64,000 bases of DNA, taken from positions 1 to 64,000 of the forward strand of contig NZ_LMKN01000001.1 in the NCBI RefSeq assembly GCF_001421535.1, written 5' to 3'. The stretch is from Sphingomonas sp. Leaf20. Lineage in GTDB: Bacteria; Pseudomonadota; Alphaproteobacteria; Sphingomonadales; Sphingomonadaceae. Shown piece after piece: positions 9,813 through 18,715 of the stretch (its first letter is position 1; each line of letters opens with the position of its first letter). The notes beneath the pieces are model-generated. The model had not been told where the DNA came from and did not search any database. It saw nothing but the letters and a program-made list of their open reading frames with translations. Made by a program: the position numbers and the translations under genes.

Positions 9813-10574
9813 ATGAAATCGATACTGTTCAGCATGGCGATGATTGCGACGGCAGCGCCCGTATCCGCGCAGGAAAAGGATGCGGCACCCGCACCCGCCG
9901 CCGCGCCGAGCGATGCCGAGCAGCGGCTCCGGACCGACTGGGCATGGCTCGGGCGCTATCAGGCCGCGAACGCCGCGCTGCCCGATGCCGCAAGCGGGGC
10001 GCAGCGCATCGTCTTCATGGGCGATTCGATCACCGAAGGCTGGGTCAGCCAGGCGCCCGATTTCTTCGCCGGCAAGAACCGCGTCGGGCGCGGGATCAGC
10101 GGGCAGACGACGCCGCAGATGGTGCTGCGCTTCCGTCAGGACGTGATCGACCTCAGGCCCGCGGTCGTGCACATCATGGCGGGCACCAACGATATTGCCG
10201 GGAATACCGGCCCGATGTCGCCCGACCAGACCAAGGCCAATATCCGGACGATGACCGAGCTCGCGCGCGCGCACGGTATCCGGGTGATCCTCGCGTCGAT
10301 CCCGCCCGCGGGTGGCTTCCCGTGGCGGCCGGGTCTTGCGACCGCCGACCCGATCATCGCAATGAATGCCTGGCTCAAGGCCTATGCGGCGTCCAACAAC
10401 GCGACCTACGCCGATTACTGGACCGCGCTCCACGACGGCAAGGCGATGCGCGCCGAGCTCGCCTCCGACGGCGTGCACCCGAATGCGAAAGGCTATGCCG
10501 TCATGGCGCCGGTCGCCGACAAGGCGATCCGCGCTTCGCTTGCCACGCCCGCGCCAAAGGCGATCGCGCGGTAG
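9813..10574 (+). CDS. Secreted GDSL/SGNH-type esterase-lipase
   Basis: A 253-residue precursor with a cleavable signal peptide (cut after PVSA, before QEKDAAP) and an Ala/Pro linker. SGNH blocks follow in order: block I FMGDSITEGW with nucleophile Ser72, a glycine in the block II region GRGISGQTT, block III MAGTNDIAG, and block V SDGVHPN with the catalytic Asp and His near the C-terminus. Family members hydrolyse esters of carbohydrates or lipids, and the sequence resembles the acetylhydrolase/platelet-activating-factor-like branch. It converges with the ROK kinase gene, leaving only three bases between the stops. Confidence 0.87.
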   Translation: MKSILFSMAMIATAAPVSAQEKDAAPAPAAAPSDAEQRLRTDWAWLGRYQAANAALPDAASGAQRIVFMGDSITEGWVSQAPDFFAGKNRVGRGISGQTTPQMVLRFRQDVIDLRPAVVHIMAGTNDIAGNTGPMSPDQTKANIRTMTELARAHGIRVILASIPPAGGFPWRPGLATADPIIAMNAWLKAYAASNNATYADYWTALHDGKAMRAELASDGVHPNAKGYAVMAPVADKAIRASLATPAPKAIAR

Positions 10575-10577
10575 GGC

Positions 10578-11489
10578 TCAGGCCGGCCAGAGCCGCGCGG
10601 CGCCGCGGACGCCCGACGAATCGCCCCAGCGCGCCGGGACGACGCGCCCCTTCCAGTCGCGCCCGAAGCTGTAGCGACTGATGATCGCCGGCAGCGGATC
10701 GTAGATCGCCGCGACGTTCGACATGCCGCCGCCCAGCACGAACACGTCCGGGTCGACGATATTGGCGACCATCGCCATCGCGCGACCGAGCCGGTCGACA
10801 TAGGCGTCGAGCGCGGCGACCGCGTCGGGGTCGCCCCGTTCGGCCGCGACGACGATCGCGGGGCCATCGAGCGTGACGCCGGATCGCCTCACATAATCGT
10901 TACGAAACCCGGTGCCCGACACCAGCATGTCGAGGCACCCGTGCAGACCGCACCAGCAGGCCGGCCCGGGAAACTCGTCCGCGGTCATCCACGGGAGCGG
11001 GACATGGCCCCACTCGCCGCCCATGCCATTGGCGCCCTCGACGATCCGGCCGTCGACCACCAGCCCGCCGCCAACGCCGGTGCCGACGATGACGCCGAAC
11101 GCCGAGCGCGCGCCTGCCGCGGCGCCATCCACCGTTTCCGACAATGCCATGCAATTCGCATCGTTCGCCATGCGCACCTCGCGACCGAGCGCCGCCTCCA
11201 GATCCTCGCGGAAACGGCGGCCATTCAGGAAGGTCGCGTTCGAATTGCGCATCAGGCCGTCACGCGGGCTGATCGAACCGGGCGTACCGATGCCGATCGT
11301 ACCCCGACCGCCCGCCTCGCTCTCCGCCTGCGCGATCAGCCCGCACAGGTCCCGGATCGCCGCGTCATAACAACCGGGATTGGGCGTCCGTACCCGCGTC
11401 AGGAATTGACCATCGGCGTCGAGCGCCGCGGCCTCGATCTTCGTGCCACCGAAATCGATACCGATCTGGATCACTGCATCCCACTCCAC
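10578..11489 (-). CDS. ROK family sugar kinase (fructokinase / N-acetylglucosamine kinase type)
   Basis: A 303-residue cytoplasmic kinase. It shows the ATP phosphate-binding motif GIDFGGTKIEA at the N-terminus, GIGTPGSIS, the catalytic aspartate in ANDANCMA, and the ROK zinc site GPACWCGLHGC with its upstream histidine in WGHVPLPW. ROK enzymes phosphorylate fructose, glucose, mannose or N-acetyl sugars; the sequence does not decide between these. It lies directly downstream of a ROK regulator on the same strand, so the two probably form one sugar-responsive unit. Confidence 0.88.
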   Translation of the reverse strand: MEWDAVIQIGIDFGGTKIEAAALDADGQFLTRVRTPNPGCYDAAIRDLCGLIAQAESEAGGRGTIGIGTPGSISPRDGLMRNSNATFLNGRRFREDLEAALGREVRMANDANCMALSETVDGAAAGARSAFGVIVGTGVGGGLVVDGRIVEGANGMGGEWGHVPLPWMTADEFPGPACWCGLHGCLDMLVSGTGFRNDYVRRSGVTLDGPAIVVAAERGDPDAVAALDAYVDRLGRAMAMVANIVDPDVFVLGGGMSNVAAIYDPLPAIISRYSFGRDWKGRVVPARWGDSSGVRGAARLWPA

Positions 11490-11544
11490 TTTTTCTTGCG
11501 CTCACCCAGCAGTGTCGCTCGATAAAGTCAATTTGCTTTACTGA

Positions 11545-12777
11545 TCAACCCTTGATCAGGATTGCATCGGAGGGAAGAATCCGGTCGAGGAACGGCAGGA
11601 TGGCGGCGCCGACGGCGGGCGCATCCTGAGACAGCATCGCGCGGTGGATCGGCGCGATCGTGGGGATATTCGGTGCGGCGGCGGTCAGCTTGCGGTGTGC
11701 GTCGCTCGCGAGCCGGTCGAGCACGTCATCGGGCAGGCGACCGCCGATCAGGACGGCGGCGGGGTTGATCAGGCAGTTGACCGCGGTCAACGCGGGCACG
11801 AGCGCGCTTGAGGCCTCATCGAGCCAGGCATCGACATGCTGTGCATAGGCGGCGGGAAACGCCTGCGTCGTCTCCACCGTGCCGAGATCGAGCCCGGCGT
11901 GCTCGAGCCGCGCCGAGAGCGCCGACAGCGACACGACATCCTGCAACACGCGATCGGGCGCACCGGCGAGCGGCAGGAAGCCGATCTCGCCGCTGCGCGC
12001 GCCGGCGCCGCGGTAATAGGAGCCATCGATCACCACGCCGCCGCCAAGACCGGCGCTGACCAATATGTAGAAGAAGCTCGCATGGTCGTGGCCGCTGCCG
12101 AACTGCGCCTCGCCGATCGCTGCCGCCGCGGCGTCGTTATCGATATGCACCGACCAGGGCACCGCATCGCCGAGCAAGGCCTGAAGATCGACATCGGCCC
12201 AGCGTTCATAGCCGGCAGGCCGATGCGGCATCGGCACGCGACCGAGATCGTCGGGAAGCGCGACGCCGACGCCCAGCACGCGGTCCATGCGGACCTTGCC
12301 CGACGCGCGGATGTCAGCGACCCCGTCGCGGACGAACGCGACGATGTCCTCGGGCATTGCGAACGAGACCTGGCGCGTCACCCGCGACCGGACGGTGCCT
12401 GCGAGATCGAGCGACACCAGGGTCACATGGTCGCGGTCGATATTCAGGCCGATCGCGAAACAGCCATCGGGATTGATCCGCAACCGCACCGCGGGCTGTC
12501 CACGCCCGCCATGCCGCCGACCCGCATCGATGATCAGGTCGGCCTCGAACAGCCGCCCCGTGATATTCGCGATCGTCGGCGCGGTCAGGTTCGTCATCGT
12601 CGCGATTTCGGTACGCGTGATATCGGGGTGACGGCGAATGACCTGCAGGACGACGCGCTGGTTGTAATCCCCCGCCCGTTCGAGGTTGGTCCCCGACAGG
12701 CTCGGCCCGAGACGAACCGCGCGCTCGTCTGCCGTCACACTGCTGCCCATCTGGGGCTGGTAATCCGAAAACGCCAC
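11545..12777 (-). CDS. ROK family transcriptional regulator (NagC/XylR type)
   Basis: About 410 residues. An N-terminal winged helix-turn-helix (RRHPDITRTEIATMTNLTAPTI, about 45-75) is fused to a ROK sugar-binding domain with DNDAAAAAIGEA and AGLGGGVVIDG motifs. The zinc-site cysteine cluster of ROK kinases is absent, as expected for a repressor without kinase activity. The start is taken as GTG at 12777 because a GGGGAG ribosome site sits 11 bases before it; the ATG at 12750 has none. It probably controls the kinase gene that follows 55 bases downstream. Confidence 0.84.
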   Translation of the reverse strand: MAFSDYQPQMGSSVTADERAVRLGPSLSGTNLERAGDYNQRVVLQVIRRHPDITRTEIATMTNLTAPTIANITGRLFEADLIIDAGRRHGGRGQPAVRLRINPDGCFAIGLNIDRDHVTLVSLDLAGTVRSRVTRQVSFAMPEDIVAFVRDGVADIRASGKVRMDRVLGVGVALPDDLGRVPMPHRPAGYERWADVDLQALLGDAVPWSVHIDNDAAAAAIGEAQFGSGHDHASFFYILVSAGLGGGVVIDGSYYRGAGARSGEIGFLPLAGAPDRVLQDVVSLSALSARLEHAGLDLGTVETTQAFPAAYAQHVDAWLDEASSALVPALTAVNCLINPAAVLIGGRLPDDVLDRLASDAHRKLTAAAPNIPTIAPIHRAMLSQDAPAVGAAILPFLDRILPSDAILIKG

Positions 12778-13013
12778 TGTCTGCCATCTCCCCAACGACG
12801 CTATAGGGCGACAGTCGGGCATCGTCCCGAACCGGTCAAATAAATAAGGCAAGTTGCGCATCGTGGGGCGCGCCGGAGCACGATCCCGTGGCTGGGATGG
12901 CGGCATCTGGCATGCCGTCGCAGCACCGCTCCGGCGCTGTCGATGCCACATCGCACTTCGCGAGATGCTATGGTATCCGCCGTCAATTCAATCCTTTGTG
13001 GAAGAACGGTTGC

Positions 13014-13517
13014 ATGATTACACGGCTTGAGGATCTGGAGCGCGTCCGTACCGAGTGCCGCGCGCTCGTCACCAAGCGCTCGCTCGTTTCGGCGGGCGCC
13101 GCGGTCGTCCCCGTGCCGGGAATCGATCTGGTCGCGGACGTCGGTCTGCTCACGTCGCTTTTGCCGCAGATCAGTGCGAAGTTCGAACTGGATCATGACC
13201 AGGTTCAGAAGCTCGAGCCCAAGATCGCGCAGCAGGTCCTGGTGATGGCGTCCAGCATGGGCAACAACGTGATCGGCCGCACGGTCACCAAGCGGATCGT
13301 CACGAGCCTGCTCCGCCGTGTCGGCGCGCGCGTCGCTGCCGGCTCCGTCGCCAAGTTCGTACCGTTCATCGGCTCCGCGGTCGCCGCGGGGATCAGCTTC
13401 GGCGCGATGAAGCTGGTCGGGAACGCGCATATCGAGGATTGCTACAAGACGGCACGCGCCTTGCTGCCAGGCGCGACGCTCGATACGCCGGGTGCCGGCA
13501 CTGCGTCGCATCGCTGA
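13014..13517 (+). CDS. Hypothetical protein, possibly DUF697-like, with hydrophobic Gly/Ala-rich segments
   Basis: A 167-residue basic protein. Two hydrophobic stretches rich in small residues and prolines (AGAAVVPVPGIDLVADVGLL at about 28-48; FVPFIGSAVAAGISFGAMKL at about 118-138) alternate with charged helices. This pattern recalls DUF697/YcjF-type or EcsC-like proteins that lie against or in the inner membrane. No catalytic motif is seen. The ATG at 13014 gives a protein beginning MITRLEDLERV; longer upstream starts give a non-conserved leader. The function is unknown. Confidence 0.65.
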   Translation: MITRLEDLERVRTECRALVTKRSLVSAGAAVVPVPGIDLVADVGLLTSLLPQISAKFELDHDQVQKLEPKIAQQVLVMASSMGNNVIGRTVTKRIVTSLLRRVGARVAAGSVAKFVPFIGSAVAAGISFGAMKLVGNAHIEDCYKTARALLPGATLDTPGAGTASHR

Positions 13518-13546
13518 CGCTCCATACACACGAACGGAATCCCGGC

Positions 13547-13846
13547 ATGGCGAAACAATATTGGGCGCAACTGATCGACTTCGACGAGGAGATGGATTCC
13601 GCGTGCATCTCCGGCGCGACCGACTACGAGGATGCAGCCGAGACGCTCGTCGCCGATTTCGTTGGGGCGATGGGTGGCGAGATCACGCAGGGCGCAGTCC
13701 GCGTCTGGGTCCAGGGCGGCGACGTCGAGAAGGTCTATGACTGGAAGGTCGATCTCGTCATGCCCGAGGGCGATGAGGGCAACGCCAGCGCGGACGACGA
13801 CGAGATTGAGGTCGAGGCGGAAATCGAGCTCATCCAGCGCGTCTGA
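13547..13846 (+). CDS. Small acidic hypothetical protein
   Basis: A 99-residue cytoplasmic protein, strongly acidic towards the C-terminus (a DEGNASADDDEIEVEAE stretch). No signal peptide, membrane segment or recognised motif is seen. It starts 29 bases after the preceding gene and probably shares its transcript. A strong hairpin follows. The regular alternation of hydrophobic and charged residues in the first 75 residues suggests a folded alpha/beta protein. Confidence 0.6.
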   Translation: MAKQYWAQLIDFDEEMDSACISGATDYEDAAETLVADFVGAMGGEITQGAVRVWVQGGDVEKVYDWKVDLVMPEGDEGNASADDDEIEVEAEIELIQRV

Positions 13847-13865
13847 TCCGGCGCGTTTGATCCAC

Positions 13866-13895
13866 GAGCGTGCGGGGCAGCGCCCCCGCACGCTC
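13866..13895. terminator. Bidirectional hairpin between convergent genes
   Basis: Perfect 12-bp stem: GAGCGTGCGGGG at 13866-13877 and its complement at 13884-13895, around a 6-base loop. It lies between the stop at 13846 (plus) and the stop at 13902 (minus), so it can serve both strands. No T-run is present, which is common in GC-rich alphaproteobacteria. Confidence 0.65.
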
Positions 13896-13901
13896 GGCGG
13901 C

Positions 13902-14906
13902 TCAGCCGCCGCTGGCGATCTTGTCGAACCCGCGTTCGAGGATCTGCCCGACCAGCCGATCGCGCGAGGGGCCCGTGCGCTCCCCCAGGACGACCGCGAT
14001 CAGCCGCGTATTGCCTCGCTTCGCCGATGCCGCCAGGTTGAACCCCGCCTCGACGGTATAGCCCGTCTTCAGTCCATCGACGCCCGCAAAGGCGCCGAGC
14101 ATGTGGTTGTGGTTGAGCAGCCTGCGCGTGCCCCACGTGAAGGACCGCGTTCCGAAATACGCATAGCGGCGCGGATGCTTGTCAATCAGCGCCTTCGAGA
14201 GCAGCGCCATGTCCGTCGCGGTCGTCGCATTCGCGCCCGGCAGTCCGGTGACGTTGGTGAACGACGTATGGTGCATCCCGAGCGTCCGGGCCTTGACGGT
14301 CATCTTGCGCGCGCACCCGGCCTCGGTGCCCCCGAGCTTTTCGCCGAGCGCCACCGCGACATCGTTCGCCGAACTCACCGCGATCGCACGGATCGCCTCG
14401 CCCACGGTCAGGCTTCCCCCGGGCTTGAACCCGAGCCGCGACGGCGGCTGGTTCGCCGCCGCGCGCGAGACCTTGACCGTATCGGTAAGCTGCAGCCTGT
14501 CCGCATCGAGCGCATCGAACGTCAGGAACAACAGCATCATCTTCGTCAGCGACGCAGGCCGCCGCACCAAATTGGCGCTCTGCGCGTACAGCACGCGCCC
14601 GTCGCTCGCATCGATCAGGATGGCCGACACCGTCCGCGTCGACGCCACCACCAGCGGTGGACCGGTATCGATGGCCGGGAGCAAGGGCGCGGGCTGCGGG
14701 GCGGGCTGCGGTGCTGCCATCGGTCCCGCGGGTCCCGGGAACGACGTTCCCAAATACGCCGACGCCTGATCGGCGGGCGCGTCCCGCGACTGTGTGGCCA
14801 TCGCTGTCGCCGCTGGCATCGCGAGCGCGGTCAGCGCGCAGACATGGATCGACAGTCGCGAGAGGCGCCGGCCGGTCGCGGTCGGTGATACCGTCGCCGG
14901 TCTCAC
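13902..14906 (-). CDS. D-alanyl-D-alanine carboxypeptidase (S11, penicillin-binding protein 5/6 type)
   Basis: A 334-residue exported peptidoglycan enzyme. All three serine-peptidase motifs are present: SxxK as Ser119-Leu-Thr-Lys122, SxN as Ser179-Ala-Asn181, and KTG at 280-282. The N-terminus has a hydrophobic signal segment and a Pro/Gln-rich linker (APQPAPQPAP). The family removes the terminal D-Ala from peptidoglycan stem peptides and is the target of beta-lactams. It is shorter than the E. coli enzymes, ending soon after the catalytic domain. Its start overlaps the preceding lipoprotein gene by four bases. The neighbouring L,D-transpeptidase suggests a small cell-wall cluster. Confidence 0.9.
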   Translation of the reverse strand: MRPATVSPTATGRRLSRLSIHVCALTALAMPAATAMATQSRDAPADQASAYLGTSFPGPAGPMAAPQPAPQPAPLLPAIDTGPPLVVASTRTVSAILIDASDGRVLYAQSANLVRRPASLTKMMLLFLTFDALDADRLQLTDTVKVSRAAANQPPSRLGFKPGGSLTVGEAIRAIAVSSANDVAVALGEKLGGTEAGCARKMTVKARTLGMHHTSFTNVTGLPGANATTATDMALLSKALIDKHPRRYAYFGTRSFTWGTRRLLNHNHMLGAFAGVDGLKTGYTVEAGFNLAASAKRGNTRLIAVVLGERTGPSRDRLVGQILERGFDKIASGG

Positions 14907-15286
14907 TCCGGCTCCGTCTCGTTGGTCGTCGGAGCATCACCTGCGGTATCGGGCGCTGCGTCCTTCGTGGAAGACCCGTCGCGCGTGACCCGTGCGGTCA
15001 TCCCCGTCGCGTCCGCGTCGTCCTGCATCTGGACGTCGGGCGCGATCTCCGCCGCGGGCGGGGCCTCGGCCTTGACCTCCGCAGGAGGCGGCGCCGCGGG
15101 CTCGGCGGCGACGGGCGCGGTTTCCTCGACCGGTGCCTCTTCCTCGTAGGACATGTTTTCGGTCACCGGCGGTGCCTCGGGCTCGGAGCGCGAACAGCCA
15201 CCCAGCACCGCCGTCATCATCGTTGCCGCAACCGCGAAGCCGATCCCGCTGGTCCGCTTGCCCATGCTGTATGTCGTCATGTTCAT
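14903..15286 (-). CDS. Small Pro/Ala/Glu-rich lipoprotein
   Basis: A 127-residue lipoprotein precursor. The lipobox is AVLGGC at about residues 26-31, and the rest is low-complexity, acidic and proline-rich (PVAAEPAAPPPAEVK), so it is probably disordered and periplasmic. Alternative starts at Met3 or Met8 would still give the signal peptide. It sits between two cell-wall enzyme genes and overlaps the carboxypeptidase start by four bases, so a role as an envelope tether or linker is reasonable but unproven. Confidence 0.7.
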   Translation of the reverse strand: MNMTTYSMGKRTSGIGFAVAATMMTAVLGGCSRSEPEAPPVTENMSYEEEAPVEETAPVAAEPAAPPPAEVKAEAPPAAEIAPDVQMQDDADATGMTARVTRDGSSTKDAAPDTAGDAPTTNETEPE

Positions 15287-15291
15287 TACCC

Positions 15292-16890
15292 TTATCGTGC
15301 CGCCAGTGCCTGGCGAGCGGAGCGTGCCTCGATCTTGGCGGCGAGCTTGGCGTCCCAGCTATAGGGATCGGCCCGGAAATTCATCTGCCCGTTCCCGCTG
15401 GCAAACGCCGTCCAGTAGAGCAGATAGACCGAGACCGGCTTGGCCAGCCGCGCGCGGACCGTATCACCCTTCGTCACGGTCGCGGCGATCGCCTCCGACG
15501 TCCATTGCGGATCGCCCGCCAACAGCCGCTCGGCGAGCTCACCCGGCTTTTCGAGCCGGACGCAGCCATGGCTCGCCAGACGGTCGAAGCTCGCAAACTT
15601 CGCGCGCGACGGCGTGTCGTGGAGATACACCGAATAGGGATTGTCGAAGTCGAACTTGTAGCGTCCCAGCGCGCTCTGGTTCCCCGCCGACTGCTGCAAC
15701 CGCGTGCCGCCGATCACCTTGAAGCCGTTCCGCTTGAGATACCCCGGATTGGCCTTCTCCTTCGGCCACAATTCGCGCGTGGCGATCGAGGTCGGCACGT
15801 TCCACGGCGGATTGATGACGACGCTGTGGATCGTCGAGGTCAACATCGGCGTCTCGTCGCCCGGCCGACCGGTGACTGCGCGCATCGAGGTGACGGGCTT
15901 GTCGCCGTCGAACACCGTCAGCACCGCGGCGGCGATATTCACCTGGATACGATCCTTGGGCAGCTCCTGCGGCAGCCAGCGCCAGCGCTCCATGTTCGCC
16001 ATGATCTGGCGGACGCGTTCGGTGGCCGACACGTTGAGCGCTGCAAGCGTCTGGACCGACACGATCCCGCTCGGGTTCAGGCCATAACGGCGCTGGGCCC
16101 GGCGAACGCCGTCGAGCAGCGCCGCGTCATAGCGGTCGCCGCTGGTCGAGACCGCCTTGTCCTCGACCGCGAGCCGCTGACGCAGCGCGACGACGCGCGG
16201 GCCGCTTGCGCCGATCGTCATGTCGGGACCCGATGCGAGCGCCGACCAGCCTCCCGACGCCGCGATTTCGCGGTAGCGCTCGAGTCCGGCCTTCAGCCCG
16301 TCATAGCCCGAATAGGGCGGCGGCAGTGCCGCGAACCACGCGACGATCCGGTCTCGCCGTACCGCGTCCGCAAAACCGGGAAGCGGATCGAACGCGGGCG
16401 GACGCATGCCCCAATCCTGCTGGAAATCGGCCTCCGACAGGCGCCCGGCATGCACCGCACGCGCATGGTCGAGCGCCTGGCGGACGAGCGTGTCGTTGTC
16501 GACGTCGAGCACCAGCGTCGGGCGCGCAACCGCAAGCCCCTGCCCCATCGTGTCCGACGCGAGCAGCTTCTGGAGCTGCTTGACCTGCGATTCCGACAGC
16601 GTCGGCAGCGCGACGGCGGGCATGACGGGTGCCGGCACATAGGTCGGCGGAGCCTGCGGCGGGGCGACCTGCGGCTGAAGCAACTGCGGCGGCACGAGCT
16701 GTTGCTGCGCCGACGCGGCCGCCCCGGCGCCGAACGGCACGATCAGCGCGGCGATCACGCCAGTTCCGAGCAGCCGGGCGGGCGTCCGGCGCAGCACGCC
16801 GCGCAGCTTGGACTCGGTCGTCACCACCGGCAGGGCATCACGGATATCGCCGGGCGTGACGGACAAAAGGGTCTTTGAAAGGCTTTGCAT
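15292..16890 (-). CDS. L,D-transpeptidase, YcbB/LdtD family
   Basis: A 532-residue periplasmic enzyme from the ATG at 16890, which has a GGGAAG ribosome site. A hydrophobic segment (LLGTGVIAALIVPFGAGAAASA) serves as signal or anchor, then a Gln/Pro-rich linker, a scaffold domain, a peptidoglycan-binding PG_binding_1-like domain (SGPRVVALRQRL...YDAALLDGVRRAQRRYGL) and the YkuD catalytic domain with SHGCVRL carrying the nucleophile cysteine. The family forms 3-3 cross-links in peptidoglycan and resists most beta-lactams. The neighbouring lipoprotein and carboxypeptidase (which supplies tetrapeptide substrate) make functional sense. Confidence 0.9.
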   Translation of the reverse strand: MQSLSKTLLSVTPGDIRDALPVVTTESKLRGVLRRTPARLLGTGVIAALIVPFGAGAAASAQQQLVPPQLLQPQVAPPQAPPTYVPAPVMPAVALPTLSESQVKQLQKLLASDTMGQGLAVARPTLVLDVDNDTLVRQALDHARAVHAGRLSEADFQQDWGMRPPAFDPLPGFADAVRRDRIVAWFAALPPPYSGYDGLKAGLERYREIAASGGWSALASGPDMTIGASGPRVVALRQRLAVEDKAVSTSGDRYDAALLDGVRRAQRRYGLNPSGIVSVQTLAALNVSATERVRQIMANMERWRWLPQELPKDRIQVNIAAAVLTVFDGDKPVTSMRAVTGRPGDETPMLTSTIHSVVINPPWNVPTSIATRELWPKEKANPGYLKRNGFKVIGGTRLQQSAGNQSALGRYKFDFDNPYSVYLHDTPSRAKFASFDRLASHGCVRLEKPGELAERLLAGDPQWTSEAIAATVTKGDTVRARLAKPVSVYLLYWTAFASGNGQMNFRADPYSWDAKLAAKIEARSARQALAAR

Positions 16891-17004
16891 GGCTTCCCTA
16901 TAGCGTTCGCGCCCTGCGTCGCACGGGCAATATCGCTGCAACCTGAATAAACCGCGTCGACACAGGTAAATATGCACCGGCGCGCGGAGATTTCAGCAGT
17001 GATC

Positions 17005-18615
17005 TCAACGGCGTTCGGCGTCCGTTTTTGCGCGCTCGATCTGGAACGCCTCGCCTGCGTTCCAGACTGGCCACGACCGTCCCTGCGCGACCTCGCGGCC
17101 CAGCGCATAGGCGACGCTGCCCTCCTGCGCCGCGCCGGTCAGATCCCAGCGCGCATCATATTCGTCGCAGGTCTGGTGATAGCATCGCGCATTGAACGCA
17201 CTCCGCTTCGCCTCGCCCGCCGCCGCACCGCCATCGACCAGATCGCGGCCGGCGCGGAAATACACGCCGGGCACGCCCTTCTGCGCCAGCGCGTAATGAT
17301 CCGAGCGATAGAACCATCCCGCCTCCGTGTTTTCCTCGGGCACGATCCGCAGCCCCTGCGCCGCCGCTACCCGCGCGAGGTCCGCCTCCATCGGCGTCCG
17401 TCCGACCCCGATCAGTTCGAGATCGCGTGTACGGCCGAGCACGACGTGCGGATCGAGGTTGAACTGTGCCGCCGTCGTCGCAAGCGGCAGGACGGGATGA
17501 TCGGCGTACCAGCTCGCCCCGAGCAGCCCCTTTTCCTCTGCCGTCCACAGCGCGAACACCACCGACCGGCGTGGTCGCGCGGCGCCGGCATAGGCCCGCG
17601 CGATCTCGAGCAGCGTGGCAGTACCCGTCCCGTTGTCGATCGCGCCGTTGCGGATCCGGTCCGCGGGCGGGTCGAACGCGTTCTCGCCATATGCATCCCA
17701 GTGCGCGCCATAGAGGATGCTGCCCGCGGCGGGATCGGTTCCGGGCAGCACGCCGACGACATTGTGGCTCTCGACATGCTCGATCCGTGTCTCGACGCGC
17801 GCCGAGAATGCTGCGCCCTTGAGCTCGATCGCCGCGAAGTCCGCACGCTGCGCGGACCGCTTGGCCGCGGCATAGTCGAGCCCGCCCTGCTTGAGCAACG
17901 CGACGCCGATATCGTTCCGGATGTTGCCGCGCACCCCGAAGGCGGGCGGGATCGCGCCGGTATCGAGCGCATAGCCGGGGACCGCATCGCCATTGGCGAT
18001 CTGGAGCCAGGGATAGCTCGCCGGAAACGTCTCGTGGATCGTCAGGAACGCCGCCGCGCCGCGCTTCTGTGCCTCGTTCAGCTTGGTCCGCGCCGCGGGG
18101 CTCGATGCGCGCCCGCCAAATCCAAGGTCGCGCCCGGCCTCGACATCGGGATCGCCCGCCAGCGCCACGACGACTTTGCCGCGAACGTCGACACCGCGAT
18201 ACGGGTCATAGCCGAGCTTGGGCTCGACCACGCCGTAGCCGACGAACACGATCGGCACCGTGTCGAGCTGCGTCGCGCCGACGATCCGCGACGACGCGGC
18301 GATCTCGACGCCGGGGTTTAGCGTGACGTCCCGGCGACCGAGCCTGAGCGTGAACGCCGCGCTGTCGCGCGTCCAGCGCAGCAACGGGACGCGCTGCCGA
18401 AAGCTGGAGCCAGCGCCCGGCTTCAGCCCCAATTGCCTGAACCGCGCCTCGAGGAAGTCGAGCGTGATCGGCTCGCCGGCCTGTGTCGGGCCACGGCCGT
18501 GGAAGGAATCGTCGCTGAGTGTGCGGATATCGGCCTTGATCCGGTCCGCGGACAGGATCGGCGGGCCAGGATCGGCGGCAGCGGTCAGCAGCAACAGCGG
18601 AAGAAGTCTTTTCAT
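17005..18615 (-). CDS. M28 family zinc aminopeptidase with PA domain
   Basis: A 536-residue exported peptidase with a signal peptide (RLLPLLLLTAAA). A protease-associated domain lies at about 110-230 (VGYGVVEPKLGYDPYRGVDVRGKVVVAL). The dinuclear-zinc catalytic domain follows: His in GAHWDAYG, bridging Asp in GAIDNGTG, catalytic Glu pair in WTAEEKGLLG, Asp in FNLDPHVV and the last ligand His in CYHQTCDE. All five ligand positions are present, so the enzyme should be active in removing N-terminal residues from peptides. It is monocistronic as far as can be seen. Confidence 0.9.
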   Translation of the reverse strand: MKRLLPLLLLTAAADPGPPILSADRIKADIRTLSDDSFHGRGPTQAGEPITLDFLEARFRQLGLKPGAGSSFRQRVPLLRWTRDSAAFTLRLGRRDVTLNPGVEIAASSRIVGATQLDTVPIVFVGYGVVEPKLGYDPYRGVDVRGKVVVALAGDPDVEAGRDLGFGGRASSPAARTKLNEAQKRGAAAFLTIHETFPASYPWLQIANGDAVPGYALDTGAIPPAFGVRGNIRNDIGVALLKQGGLDYAAAKRSAQRADFAAIELKGAAFSARVETRIEHVESHNVVGVLPGTDPAAGSILYGAHWDAYGENAFDPPADRIRNGAIDNGTGTATLLEIARAYAGAARPRRSVVFALWTAEEKGLLGASWYADHPVLPLATTAAQFNLDPHVVLGRTRDLELIGVGRTPMEADLARVAAAQGLRIVPEENTEAGWFYRSDHYALAQKGVPGVYFRAGRDLVDGGAAAGEAKRSAFNARCYHQTCDEYDARWDLTGAAQEGSVAYALGREVAQGRSWPVWNAGEAFQIERAKTDAERR

Positions 18616-18715
18616 GCGTGCAAATTGCCCTCGAAACTGCCCGGGAACAAGCGGTGATCGGTCAACTTCACTGTCTTGTCAGCGATTTAATCCGCCTGTC
18701 TGATCGCGCTGCGGG